A stretch of 64,000 bases of DNA, from positions 4,468,501 to 4,532,500 of the forward strand of contig NC_084891.1 in the NCBI RefSeq assembly GCF_958979055.1. Direction: 5' to 3'. Of the stretch, positions 1 to 12,300 are shown one piece after another. The notes beneath the pieces were generated by a model. The model was not told the DNA's origin. It was given only the letters and a program-made list of their open reading frames with translations, and did not search any database. Numbering within the stretch: the first letter of the stretch is position 1; each line of letters starts with the position of its first letter. The position numbers and the translations under genes are program-made. The stretch is from Alnus glutinosa (lineage: Eukaryota; Streptophyta; Magnoliopsida; Fagales; Betulaceae).

Positions 1-726
1 ATTTGTTCAAGTACTTAGAATCATATATACATTGAGATTAAGAAAAAAGAACGAACAGAAGATCAAGTTGCCGCTTTGCAGCTTGGAAGAACAAAGAAAC
101 CATATTGATCTATACATCTGTCAATATTATCAATTTTTTTTTAATTTTTAATTTTATTTTATTGAAGGACTGCTACATGATCAAAATATCATGTGTTAGA
201 GTACTACATCATGAAGTTTCATAATACAAATTACAGTTGAAGATTATCACTACTTACAGTTGACATGATGATAGTCTGAGATCGAGCCTCATCATGATTA
301 GAAAAAGAAACCACAAATTAATGAGAATGCAACTTTTGAGTTTTTTTTTTTTTTTTTTTTTTTTGTTTTTTTTAGGCGAATATAACTTTTTACAATTTGA
401 TGATATTTTTCATTGAACTTTTGTTAATATTAAAAAGCAGAGAGATTATCCAATATTGCCACCATGTCCTGCATAAATAACATGCCAATTGGTATAGTTC
501 CATATATTATATATATTGTGAAAATTTACCACCCCAGTCTATATATATATATATATTATCGAAGAAATTGGCGATTGTTATCCTTTCCTTTATGTGATAT
601 AACATCGCCCCCTCATTTTTGCATAATTGATGACGAGTGGAACATATATTTCTGAAGCAATGGGTTATATTAGGTACGTTTTTTTTTTTTTTTAATTTTT
701 TTTTTTAGTAATTTTATTCAGTAAAG
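1..726. other. AT-rich intergenic DNA without a recognisable gene
   Basis: Long T runs, for example around 341-371 and 678-706, and short AT tracts. Open frames are short and low in complexity. I see no splice-site pattern or protein family. Confidence 0.6.
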
Positions 727-864
727 TGTTATACGGCTATCATATAATTGACATGACGTGATAGTGAAATTAATTTTTGTACTTTTTTTTTTTTTTTTAT
801 AAGTGATGATCTTATTTTCACTATCACGTTATCTCAATTATATAATAGTCGTATAGCCGTTTCC
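727..864. repeat. MITE-like inverted repeat
   Basis: The left arm (about 728-768, reading GTTATACGGCTATCATATAA) is an imperfect reverse complement of the right arm (about 818-862, ending CGTATAGCCGT). A T-rich centre separates them. Arms of about 40 bp around a short loop fit a small non-autonomous DNA transposon. The family is not identified. Confidence 0.6.
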
Positions 865-955
865 TAATTAATTAATAGCTATGAATTTAGACAAGCATGC
901 AATCTATTTTGGAAAATGAGGTGAAGATTGTGGCCAATAAATAGTAACCAACTAC

Positions 956-1012
956 TCTTCTTCTTCTTCTTCTTCTTCTTCTTCTTCTTTTTTTTTTTTT
1001 TTTTTTTTTTTT
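956..1012. repeat. (CTT)n microsatellite followed by poly-T
   Basis: About 11 CTT units run directly into about 25 T. Apparent reading frames here (poly-Lys/poly-Arg on the minus strand) are repeat artefacts. Confidence 0.9.
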
Positions 1013-1895
1013 TGAGATGTATAAGATGTAAAATTTTGGGTTTATAGCGAAATTGGGATTCATATTATATATACTCATTGAAAGATGTCAATATAAATTC
1101 TTGTAGATCGAGTGGTGGTCATGATTTATGCTTTGGTTGTGAACATTGGACCAAATTGGATTCTTGGTGGTGGTGGATGGCAATTGATCCGGTGGTAAAC
1201 TTACACGTGAGGGAGAGGTTTTTGGAGTCTACACGTGTAAGTATGAGTTGTTAAATCCCATGTAAATAGGTAATCAGAAGAGAAAATAGTTAACATAAAA
1301 TAATTGAGAAAAATGCTCTATTTGTTTTGACGTAAAATATTTTTTGAAAAATGTTTTTCTTATTTTTCGGTATTTGATATAACAAAAAATCGTGGTCAAA
1401 CCGAAAATATTTTCGATTTCTTTAATTCCCGTAAAATGATTTACATTTTTTAAAACTGTAAATCATTTTTTGAGTTTAAACTTCTCATTCTCGCACGCAT
1501 TCTCTCTTGTAGTTCATTCTCAGGGTTCAAACTCATGACTTCTTCTCTTATATCATATTGAATCACCACTTAAATCAAAAGTTTAAGTTAATAAGAATGA
1601 ATAAGTTTAATCATTTATTGTATATTCTAAGATATTAATGAATACCACTTTGCCAATAATTTCATCTCTCCCAAAGTTATCACCTTCTATGAAGATGATT
1701 AAACTTATTATGTTATGATCATCCCTTTAAACACATCATAATCGTCACCGTTCGTTTGTTTTTGTTCTTCTACTTTCCATTTCCCTTTGGTATTTCTGTA
1801 AACTTAAAATTATGATGAAAATTTCCTACTAGACGTGCAGAACATGCAAAACCCCATTTCATTCCACATATGGGATCTAACCCAAGGTGAGACTT

Positions 1896-1898
1896 GGG

Positions 1899-1943
<45 letters not shown>
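1896..1943. repeat. Poly-G homopolymer tract
   Basis: Five G, one A, then 42 consecutive G on the plus strand. This is unusually long for a plant genome and prone to length error in sequencing. Plus-strand frames across it are poly-Gly and not real. Confidence 0.95.
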
Positions 1944-1944
<1 letters not shown>

Positions 1945-2655
1945 CTTCACACTAGACCAAGATCCCTTGCATAAGATCTCGATCCATCAGATATCTCTTA
2001 TTGTTTTAAACTGCAAGAAGGAGACATTAAACTATATTATATACATAGGGTTAATTATCATCCAAGAAAAGGTGAAACACACATGAGAATCCCTAAAGGG
2101 AATATGCCAATATTAGCTCAAGCTTTAAGGCAAACCTAACATTCAGCAGTGAAACTTTTACAGGTAAGATTTTGGGATTGAACCAGAAGAAGCTTCCCTA
2201 TACTTAACTTTCAATTCATTGTTGCTTTCCGTTGTAGTAAAAGAATTGGTTACCTAAAATATAGACAAAGTAGCTCATAGCTCCATTTCTATACCTTTAA
2301 CTCTTTGTAGTTGGCAATGGGCTAGCTTGTGCAATTTAAAATAGACATCAATTAACACTCAGCTTTATTTATTTAAAGAGAGGGAATAAAGCAAAGAGGG
2401 TTAAATTATTTTATCTATTTGATTAATAATTAAAGAAGAAAACAAATATTTTGGTACGTAGACCCAAAAGAAAAATATTTCTTTTTTCTTTTTTTTGGTA
2501 CCCATTAAAAACCCACTACTACAAAGTAAAAGAAATAAAAAATAATTATATATCCTCTCTTTTTTTTCCCTATAAAAATATTAGTTCAGGGATGGTTCAA
2601 GATAAATTAGGATCTAATAAGACGAGAAATTTAAATAAGGTCTTTTTTAATTAGA

Positions 2656-2658
<3 letters not shown>

Positions 2659-2725
<67 letters not shown>
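2659..2725. repeat. (TA)n microsatellite
   Basis: An uninterrupted alternating TA tract of about 66 bp in AT-rich intergenic sequence. Confidence 0.95.
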
Positions 2726-2727
<2 letters not shown>

Positions 2728-3700
2728 TTATTTTGATAGATATTTCCATTAATTTTTTTAAGGCAAAATACTAGGCTATTTTCCGTGATGTTCGATCTTC
2801 ACGATAACAATACTTTTTAATAATATATACTCTTTTTCAAAGATCTTTTTCATTGTTAATTTATTCTTCAAGATTGTTACCAATTTTCTTATTTTTTTTG
2901 TAATTTTATTTTAAATTAACCCAAGTATTCGTGTTAGTAGTATGATCACTATCAGTTGCCTGACTTTTAATTTCAGAAAGATTTTTCCAATCTCTAGTTA
3001 ATTTCATTAGCTAGTTGGCTTGTGTTAGATTTTGAATTAAATAATTTGTAATGAAAAAAAGAAGAAGATTTTTTATCGAAATCTTTCAATACTAACTATA
3101 TATCTTCTATTATGTTTTTCTCCATTAATTGGTAATTTATGAATATAATATATTGTAAAGAAATGTCTATTAACATCTTTAGGAAAATTTGAATCACTAT
3201 CTCTAGCTAGACCTTATCTAATCTCTTAATTTTGTATCAATATTTTTTCATTGATGTTGACTATTAAGATTTGTAAAAATTTCATATTTTCTTAAGACTA
3301 AACTTAAGACAAAAATAGTATAAAACACATGACTAAACTTAAATAATTAATTAGTATCTTATCATCCTTAATTAACAATGCTATTTTTATATTAGGGTCT
3401 TTTAATGCTATTTCTTTTTATAATAATTTTTTTTATTAAACTTTTAATACTATTTTTAAGAGTTCTTGTTTCTGAGGGTATGCCATTTGGTTAGTTAAAA
3501 CTGATTGGCATCTAAAATTTAAATAGAACCCCCCTCTCAAAAAGCTCACATCCATCCTCAATCTATAATAGACTTGAGCTTTAGTACCTCACCAAAATTT
3601 GTAGAGGCACGGTAGCTCAATCCAAAAATTTCTCCCTCTCTCTTTTATAGTCCTTACCAAGTAATTAGGACTTATAAGTATATCTTTAGATTACTATCTC

Positions 3701-4580
3701 TAGGAGTGGGTAAAACCTGCACAAACCCGCACTACTTGACTCGTCCGCCCCGCCCCAGGAAAGCCAGATTTTAGGTTTAAAATTGCGGATCCTGGTACAA
3801 AATCGGACTATTCGTGCGGGGCGGGGCGGGTCATGGGTATAACATTTTTAAAATCTTGGGTACCCGCCTTGACCCGCAAGTCTAATACTAAAAGACCTAA
3901 AAAAAACCCTAAACAACCCACTCCTAAAAAACACCCTAAACTACCTCTACCTTGTCCTTGTGCCGCTCACCCCCTCAAGAGTCAATACCCAGACGATATA
4001 CGATTTTCATTCACATCTCATGGTCTCACCTTTCAGTGCTTTCACCCGCGCATCTTCAGAGCTCTGAAACCTTCACTCTTGTGCCTTGCAGTTGCAGAAT
4101 CAATTGAAGCCTTGGCGCTTGAGCTTCGCATCTATAGAGAGGTAAGCTATTTCTTAGCTATAAATAAGCAGCTACTTCTTTGCTATTGAGCAGTAATCCC
4201 TATTTATTTTAGATATTTGTTCAACGAGAACGAAAGAAAACCACAAAGAAGAGGTGGGTGTAGTAAAGGATTGAAGACCTTATGTTCGAGATCAACCGAA
4301 TTAGCTTCTAGAGACTCGGCCTCTGTTCTCGTGAGCTAGGTTTAATTTAATAGATAAGGCTAAGTGTTAATAGATCAGTTCTGTCTCTGAGACCGCTGAG
4401 TAGTCGTAGATCACTCGAACCCGCCCCACCCAACCCGTTCAACCCACCCTGCCCAACCTGAGACTCGGTGGATACCACTCACTGTAGCCGGGCCACGAGT
4501 AGGGTTTTTACAACCAGGAATGTGCGGCCGGGTGCCAAAATGGCCAGTACCAGGCCCGCCTCGACCCATGCCCACCCCTA
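3701..4580. mobile_element. Non-autonomous hAT-like element (880 bp)
   Basis: It starts TAGGAGTGGG and ends CCCACCCCTA, which are inverted termini with one mismatch. It is flanked by ACTATCTC on the left (3693-3700) and ACTCTCTC on the right (4581-4588), a 7/8 match to an 8-bp target duplication as expected for hAT. Subterminal DNA is rich in CCCGCC/GGCGGG. A 118-codon plus frame inside (3833-4189) resembles no protein I know. The flanks also share a block (ATAGTCnTTACCAAGTAAT) on both sides, so the target duplication may be part of a longer tandem duplication. Confidence 0.55.
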
Positions 4581-4961
4581 ACTCTCTCTATGTTATAGTC
4601 TTTACCAAGTAATTAGGACTATAAGTATGTCTTTACCTACCTCTCTCAAATTATTAGGAGCAGTCATGTAATAGTCTTTATCTTTGAGATATGATACGTT
4701 TATAACTCATATAAAATTCTCATAACTTAAACAACTCTTTTTTAAAAAATCAAAAAAAAAAAAAAAAAATCATTGATATGTAAGACCTACATGTAGGAAA
4801 ACAGATCTAATAGTTAGTTTGAAAAAAAAAAAATTGTTAGAATTGTATAAAAGTTGTAAACATATCATATCTCTTTATCATTAAGTAAGAGTCCTAGCCC
4901 TAGTTCGAGTGGGACTATAAGTCCTAATCTTAGTGGGACTATAAATCTTAATTCTAGTCTA

Positions 4962-5169
4962 TGTAACGACTCAGGAAAAAGCACTAACCAGATCTGCGCT
5001 ATCACCCCAAAAGGACTAGTCAATTTAGAATTTTCTTAGAATCTCTTATAAAGCTCAATTTCACTTAGTAACTAGGCAATGCGTGACTTAATACCCATGA
5101 GTATCTTTATAAACCACTCACTCTATATGAGCTATTCATCTCTTCCCAATATGGGACCGGGGTGTTACA
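4962..5169. mobile_element. Small LTR-like block
   Basis: It begins TGTAACGAC and ends GTGTTACA, with TG...CA ends and short inverted termini. It is flanked by GTCTA and ATCTA, four of five matching. The sequence looks like a short LTR. A primer-binding-like TTCAGAGCC follows at about 5335 and a purine tract AAGGGGGGAAGA precedes TGTTACA at about 5952, so 4962-6000 may be remnants of one or two degenerate LTR elements with no surviving coding capacity. Confidence 0.4.
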
Positions 5170-6439
5170 ATCTAAGTCAGGGTTGTAACCTCTATTTAAG
5201 TACAGTATTGGAATAAAATTAGACAAAGAATTATTCAGCAAATCAGCGCTTACGATATGAGGTCTAAGTTCTCTCTAAGAACCTACCCAAATTATCTCGT
5301 TACGAACTTAATATTTATGTTCGTAACAACTTGCTTCAGAGCCAATCATGGTTTCACCATCTTCCAATTCTGATTGGAGGCTTGATCGTTTCGAGGCAAA
5401 GTTTGATTCAGAGATGCGTGGGTTAAGAAGAAGTTAATTCCTGCCTTGAACTTACATTTGGATAAATTGATGCGTGAGCAACCAACAGTACCATCTCCAC
5501 GCCTATCACAACCAAAAGCACCCAACTACCCACTCCACGCGTTGAAAATCCACCGCCAACACAAAAAAAAAAAAAATCACATAAATTCAACTTGTCACCA
5601 CTTGAAATCAAAGCACCCAAAACCCACCTGATACAACCAGTACCCCTTGGCCCAATGGTAGCACCACTGTTTTTTTACCAAACCAACACCGATCTAGCCG
5701 GTTGCAAGGGAGTACAATGACCAGAGGCCACAACATTTGCATGTGTCGAATTTTTATCGGGCATAGAGGGTGACCCAAGCAAAGCTTGTTGCAAGGAGGG
5801 CGCTTGTTAAAAAAAGAAGATATCTAAATCACAAAACGGCCACCATGGAAGCATTTGAAATGCTTAGAACCCAAAGTTGTATCCATGCAAGTCACTCATT
5901 GCTTTTTGAAATTTGCCTTTGAGAACAATGACATTTTTAAGGGGGGAAGAATGTTACAATCCTCCTCTCACTTCCAAGCATAAGACTTAAGTCGTGCTCT
6001 CCTTCCTCAAGTCTGCGCAGAACCCCCACACCATCCTTGACATATGTTGTGCTATGAATGGTCCCTATCGATTACCACATCCTCAACCTCCATAGCAACG
6101 TTTGGCCGTTGACACGAGTTTTTGTATGTTGGGGATTTTGAAGCTGGGTATCGGCGACATGCAGAAGTTGGAGTGGGAGCAGCTAGATGCAAAGATATGA
6201 TGATTGTATGAGAGAGAGAGAGAGAGAGAGTGAAGTGAAGATTGAAGAAGGAGAAGAGCGGCGCAAGGGGAGGCTGAAGCCTGTGAAAAGAAGAGAAAAA
6301 ATAAAGAGAAAGTCTAGAAGATAAGAGGTGTGCGGCGCTAGGGTTCAAAGTGAAGTGAAGCTATGATGAAAGGAATAGTCTAGAAAAAATGATAAAATGA
6401 AGAGGCACGCTCAATTAGGGGGTTTTTTTAATTTTTTTC

Positions 6440-6620
6440 CTTTTTTTTTTTTTAAAATGCGGGGCGTTGCAGGTCCCTGGGGTTTTTAAACACCCTAACC
6501 CGCAACTCGCCCCGCACGGATATACCATTTTGGACCCATACCTGCAAAAAAATCAACTAAAAAATTCAAATTTTTGGGGCGGGGCGAGGGATGTAGGTGG
6601 ATGGGTTTTTGCCCACCCCT
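6440..6620. mobile_element. Orphan hAT-like terminus
   Basis: A GC-rich stretch with CCCCGC and GGGGCGGGGCG motifs ending GCCCACCCCT. It resembles the right end of the element at 3701-4580. I could not find a convincing partner end or target duplication. A (GA)n tract lies at 6209-6229 just upstream. Confidence 0.4.
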
Positions 6621-7004
6621 AAAGAGAATTAATAATATGATGTATGGATGTAGAGTGCCTTTTAAAAGACATTAGTTTTTTTATTTCTCAGAAAAAAGTT
6701 ATATGTTAACTTAAAATTTGGAAAAGCGAATATTCGTAATAATCTTAAGCTACGGCTTTAATGGCCTAACAACTCTAGCCGCCATATCAGTTTGTCATCA
6801 GACTCAAAAAAATATAAATTAATGTTGTCAATTCTTCGTATAAACATAAAATTAATAGTAAATTAACTAAAAACATTTGAAACTTTAAAGTATTTAATTG
6901 CTACACGAAACGATTCTTGGATTAACTTTTAAGCCAGCAAATTTGTAAATTGTAACTTCATGGTAATCAACCATCCATATTACACGGCACAAAAGCCAAA
7001 TGCA

Positions 7005-7008
<4 letters not shown>

Positions 7009-7047
<39 letters not shown>
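7009..7047. repeat. (AT)n microsatellite
   Basis: Alternating TA of about 37 bp. Overlapping open frames that read Ile-Tyr repeats on either strand are artefacts. Confidence 0.9.
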
Positions 7048-7048
<1 letters not shown>

Positions 7049-7089
7049 GCAAATATTTCATACAATTAAATTTGTTGACGGCCACATGC

Positions 7090-7219
7090 AAGACAAGAAA
7101 ACGATCATTGGAGTGGCACCCGTTGAAAACTCTCTCTATGAATGCTTGACTGTCTTAACCATAGGAGGCTTTTCGCCGGCCACTGGTCAATGCCACTCCG
7201 ATGGTCATTTTCTTGTCTT
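7090..7219. ncRNA. Candidate miRNA-like hairpin
   Basis: The arms 7090-7118 and 7191-7219 are reverse complements over 29 nt with three differences, two of which could pair as G-U in the plus-strand RNA. Pairing resumes beyond the arms (CCGTTGAAAA against TTTTCGCCGG) and leaves a loop of about 40 nt. The fold has the size of a plant MIRNA precursor or a short MITE. I do not recognise a known mature miRNA in it. Expression is unknown. Confidence 0.3.
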
Positions 7220-7523
7220 ACGGGCAGGGCTAGCTGAAGCCTTAGGCGGATTAGGCGGCCGGCTAAAACCCCCAATTTAATAAGACCCCTAATTAAAAAA
7301 TATTACTAAATAATTATTTCTAAAAAAAATTAAAAAGTAAGGCCTTAATTACCATCATAAGGCCCTAAATTATGGTAAAAATAAAATTAAGAAAGGCATT
7401 AATATAATCCAGGCCCCAATTACGAAATATTAATGGAGATTTATTTTCAAAACTAAACAAAATAAATTGAAGGCCTTTTCAAAATAGAATGAGATATGAA
7501 AAGTCTCTAAATTAAAGGCCTTA

Positions 7524-7839
7524 GGGTCCGTTTGGGTTTGCGATTTCAAAAAGTGCAATTTAAAATAACGATTTTAAAATGTGCGATTTGAAAAAAGTGA
7601 TTTTTTAAAAACGCAGTTAAGCGTTTGGCAAAATCGCAGTTTAGCCTTTAAAATCGCGAATTTACCTTTAAAATTCTGCGTTTTCAAAAAAGCACCATCT
7701 TATCTGCGATTTGAAAAAGCAGATTTTCTGTGTTTTCAAATCGCAATTTTTAAAAACGCAGTTCCCAAACGATCTATGTTCTGCGATTTGGTTTAAAATC
7801 GCACTTATTATCTACGAAATCGCAATCCCAAACGCACCC
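7524..7839. mobile_element. Tourist-like (PIF/Harbinger) MITE
   Basis: The termini are GGGTCCGTTTGGG on the left and CCCAAACGCACCC on the right, matching as inverted repeats. They are flanked by TTA on both sides (7521-7523 and 7840-7842), the 3-bp target typical of PIF/Harbinger. The interior repeats short GCGATTT/AAATCGC words and has no coding capacity. Confidence 0.75.
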
Positions 7840-8508
7840 TTAAGTAATTACCAATGTTCAAAAAATTAAGTCCAACATTCAAAAAATAAGACTTAATTAA
7901 GTCTAATGTTCAAGAATCAAAATAGAATGAAAATAAAAATGCTTAAAAGATGAAAGGTCTCGAAGTTTCCATTACAAATCATACTCTTTATAAGTTTCCA
8001 TTTTTTTACCTCAATTTCCCTATTCAAGTCAATCTTATTCAAATTTGAATTTTCCTCTTCTTCTCCATTTTCAATATTCCCCAATAACTTACTACTCAAG
8101 TCCTTAAAATCATTTCATATGATTAATGAAAAAAAAAAAAGAAAAAAAAAGGTTAGTTACCAAAAACTCAATCAATCAATTGCATTAATTTTTTTTTATT
8201 CGAGTTTAGGAAATATCTTACATTAATTTGCTTTTCCGTGTGCAGGTTAAAAGTGTTAGATAATCCAATCTAAAACACGATATCTATTATGATATTGATG
8301 GCTTAGATTTATTTTCAGAACTAAAAGTTTTAACATAAGTTTTACAAAAAGAAGAAAGTGATCCAATTTACACATTAAATTATATAAAAATACTTGATTC
8401 TTTTCCTAATGCAAGTATCGCTTATAGAATTGTATTGACAATATATGTTACAGTTGCTTCGGCAAAAAGAAGTTTTTCATAATTAAAATTAGAGTAATGA
8501 TTTATTAC

Positions 8509-8645
8509 CATTTTTTTATACAACTTTTCACCACTTTGATTATGTGGCAAGGTGGTTTTCCATCTTATTTTATTTTTAAAACTCAAAAAGTAGTAGGAGA
8601 CCACTTTGCCACATAAGCAAGGTGGTGAAAAATTGTATAAAAATG
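8509..8645. mobile_element. Foldback MITE with 45-bp arms
   Basis: The left arm 8509-8554 (CATTTTTTTATACAACTTTT...) and the right arm 8601-8645 (ending AATTGTATAAAAATG) are near-perfect inverted repeats. Both contain TTATGTGGCAA or its complement. The loop is about 46 bp. The superfamily was not assigned because no clear target duplication is visible. Confidence 0.7.
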
Positions 8646-8762
8646 TCTCAATGAATAATTAATCTTAAAATTAATAAAATTATACCTAAAATCAACAATG
8701 TTATAACTTATAAGAAATATTAAATAGATTAGCCATATTATCGATCGAAAAGGAAATGTTAA

Positions 8763-8787
<25 letters not shown>
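8763..8787. repeat. (AT)n microsatellite
   Basis: About 12 AT units upstream of the BT1 promoter region. Confidence 0.85.
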
Positions 8788-8793
<6 letters not shown>

Positions 8794-8922
8794 AAAGGTT
8801 TTATAAATAGTAACAATATCCTTTATTCCACAAGAGGCGCAAAAACCTGAACAGTCTCCTACCAACCAAGAGACAGGCAAGTAAAGCAAAGCTAATGGCA
8901 ACCTAACAAGTATCCACAACAA

Positions 8923-9338
8923 AAATATATAACGTAAAATAAACACAGAGCTCAGAGAGGGAGAGAGAGAGAGAGAGCGAGATCACCTACCCCTCCCCTC
9001 CCCTCTCTCACTGTTCGTTCTAGGTTTTCCTCTCACAGTCCCCTTTCTCTCGTTCTCACGGCCTCGACTTTCGGCCTCGCCAACCAATAATTCAATCTAT
9101 CGCATACTCATTTCTTCAAACTTTCTTCCATTTTCAGCTCCCATTGGTTCATTCCGTCCAACCAATTCTCTTTCTCACAAAAAAAGGAAAAAGAAAAGGG
9201 ATTTGTGGATACCCCATCTGTTAAAAACCGAATCTCTCTCTCCCAAATGATCTGGATTCGCTTAGAACCTTGAAAACAGTGGCTTTGGCTGTTCACTGAA
9301 ACCCCAACGAAGATAGCATATTTGCAAGATTCTGATCA
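8923..9338 (+). promoter_or_regulatory. Probable BT1 promoter and 5' leader
   Basis: A TATA-like AAATATATAACG lies at about 8922-8933. It is followed by a GA-rich tract (8956-8978) and CT-rich leader sequence up to the ATG at 9339. The leader contains a short upstream ORF, ATG at 9247 to TGA at 9273, encoding eight residues. The transcription start is inferred, not seen. Confidence 0.4.
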
Positions 9339-12300
9339 ATGGGTAGGAGAGGCATGCAACTGTTCGATGATAAAAGAGATGGGTTTTTCTCGGTTTGTGA
9401 TTTGGGCTCTCAGTGGAGCCTACAAGAAGGGTCATTTCACCCCGGAGGCTTATTCGCCAGCGTTGGTCAGGTCGGAATGGGTGCTTTCACGCCGAATCCT
9501 CCGGATTCCCGAGACAATGGCGGCGTGAAGGTACCGTACGCGGATTTGTGCGCCAAGTACATGTCCTCCCTGGAGGGGTTTCGGATAGTCGGGGTGCGGG
9601 AAGGGGAGGAGGGGGTTGTGACGAAGAAGAAGAATGGTGGTCTTAAGTTGAAGATTACGGTCTCAAATCCTTCGCTTAGGAGGTTGATAAGCGGCGCGGT
9701 AGCCGGGGCGGTATCTCGGACCGCAGTGGCGCCGTTGGAGACGATAAGGACGCATTTGATGGTTGGGAGTAGTGGGCATTCTACTACCGAGGTGTTCCAC
9801 AATATCATGAACACCGACGGATGGAAGGGGTTGTTTAGGGGCAATTTGGTTAATGTAATTCGGGTTGCACCTAGCAAGGCGATAGAGGTACTAAAATGGA
9901 TATCTAATTTAGTGCCTTTTTTTTTTTGGTTTATTATGAAGATTTTTTTGTGCTTAATTGATTGCTTGGTTTGCTTTTACTGTGTTTTTAACTCGGTTTA
10001 CTTGGTTTGATTTAGATAAGGATTCTGTTGTTGGTTGGCTACGTTGCTTGTAGATTCTGCAACTATATGTTCTTTTTTGTTTATGCCATGCAACCATAAA
10101 CTTTAGGAACAAGTGGGGCATAAATGCTTACAGTAGCTTTTTTAACTTTCTAAACTTTAGTTTGTTTCCTTCATGTCATCAGTTTTCTTTTATATGACTC
10201 AGAGCATGAGAGTAAGACAATTGGATTGTGGTTGCGTTGCTCACTGTTTTTTTTGTTGTGGTTGCTTATTGACTTATTGCTAGATATGGATCCTGTTTTG
10301 GTGATTTCAGATGCCTTTTTTATGAGATAATTTAAGGATGTTTAAGTTCAGCTGGAAGTATACATTTGCATCCGTGGTAGCTTTTTGGCAAAAGGTTTGT
10401 GAAATGAAAATGGAGAGGCCATCATCTTTAGCATTTACCTATGCCTTGAAAATCGAAGATTTGTTAAAATTGGCTCTTTATCCGTGAAAGCTGCATCTAG
10501 TAAAACGTTGGAAGTACGCGTTAACAAGCATTCAAGAGAAACAATTTTGAGAAAAGAAAAAAAACAATTTTGAGAAGTGAATTTATTGAGTGGACCACAC
10601 TGCAACTGTAATAGTTTTTAGTAAAAAATAAATTAAAAGTTAAAGGACCATATTTGGTGTCTTTTACTGACCTATCTCCAGAGTTTCTCCTTTACAATTA
10701 TAAGAATATTTTAAATAAACGACGTAAACCATTTTTCAGGACAGCAGACAAGAAAAGGAGCTCTAATGATCAATTTCTAGAAGTTTTTTGAACTCAAACC
10801 TAGGTATGTTGAACTTAAAGATATGCAAAAAGTTTCAGTTTTATTACAGGCATTTTGTGTAAGATTTGGAATAAAGTTTTGCAGCAGATGGGCTGGAAAT
10901 TGCCCATGAGTAATGATGCTATATTATAGTAAGTTGATAATTTAAAAGAATTCTGCTTGAACTGAGATAGGCATTGTAGAGAAGAAAATTTGCTTTCATG
11001 GATGAAGCAACTGGATTTTGGTACCTGATTCTGCCCCTCTTTAAAAATGTTTGTTAAAGTAAAATATGATTTTTTATTTATTTATTTTTTTTATTTGAAC
11101 ACACCCATCTAGAAAAAGAAAAAAAAATTGCAGATTTATCTTCATCTCATGTAGCATCACTTGCAAGAAGTATGAAATGATTTTTAGTTCAATTTGGGCT
11201 GATCCCAAGTGTTATGTGCTTGACACTGTTTAAAAATTACAGTCATTGCTCAACTCCCCATTTCTTAAAGCAATCGATTATCTATGACAGGGTAGCTTGC
11301 TATTGCTCAATGACATCTCTGGCTCACTTGTGCTTTCATTTGGCTTAACACGTTTTTGCGTTAAGCGTTTTTGTTGTAGACTCTCAATGTCCATTTCATG
11401 TTTGTCACATTATTCACATTTCTACCTGCAAAAAAAAAAAAACCATCTTTAGGTTCCCACTTTTTACCAGAAGATGTAGTAGTAACATCTGTTCAAAAGG
11501 TGTTTTTATGTGTATGTTTGCATTTTAGTAGTTATGATCGTTTCAAACTTGATATGTCATTAGTTTACCTTATCCAGAACAGGTGATGTATATAATATCA
11601 CTGGTTATAGTTGCAAATCTTTTTTCTTGTTCAAATTTTATTATCATCCTTGCTTTTGAAGCTACTTTATGTTGACATCTAATTTGGCTTTATGTTTGAC
11701 ATTAAAAGGTCATTGTTGCTTTGAAGGTTGCCTTGTTTCCTCTGTCAGCTCCTGTGGCATGCGTATCTTTGACAATTTTAAATAAATGTACAAAATTAGG
11801 ACTCAAGAGGACTTTGATTGAGTTTCCACATAGGTATAAGGTGGTAGTTTGGAAGGCTTGATTTCATTTTCTGAAAATTGGGATACCGACTTGTTTCTGG
11901 ACACGATATCACTTATTATGAAACTGATGATATCTCAAGTGGCTCCATTGGCAATTAATATTTTTCTATGGCATTGGGATAATTACAAACCCAGGCCCTA
12001 ATCAACTTTTGTGGTCAGCATAAACATTCATCTCACCTGCCTTAACGCTGTCCCCATAGCCTTGACTAAACCCTGACTTCAACATTACCAATACTGGAGA
12101 AGTAATTCTTAATGTCAATCTTATTATCTAACTCTCTTTACTGTAGAAATTATCATCTATGTCATTTTGAATATCCAACTCTCCTAAGAACAAGCTTGAG
12201 TCCCTCAGTGAAAATTGTTACTTTCCTCTTGTATAATAAACATTTTTGTAGAACTTTTGTTACTGGGAAAAGAAGACGAAAAAAGTAATCAGAGAAAGTC

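Noticed and set aside
5423..5631. Overlapping short frames on both strands
   Set aside because: They lie in degenerate LTR-element sequence with A-rich tracts, and no protein family is visible.
3701..6620. One large hAT element spanning both CCCACCCCT ends
   Set aside because: The octamers flanking the outer pair do not match, whereas those flanking 3701-4580 match 7 of 8.
9467..9877. 136-codon minus-strand frame
   Set aside because: It is the antisense shadow of BT1 exon 1, with no family resemblance.
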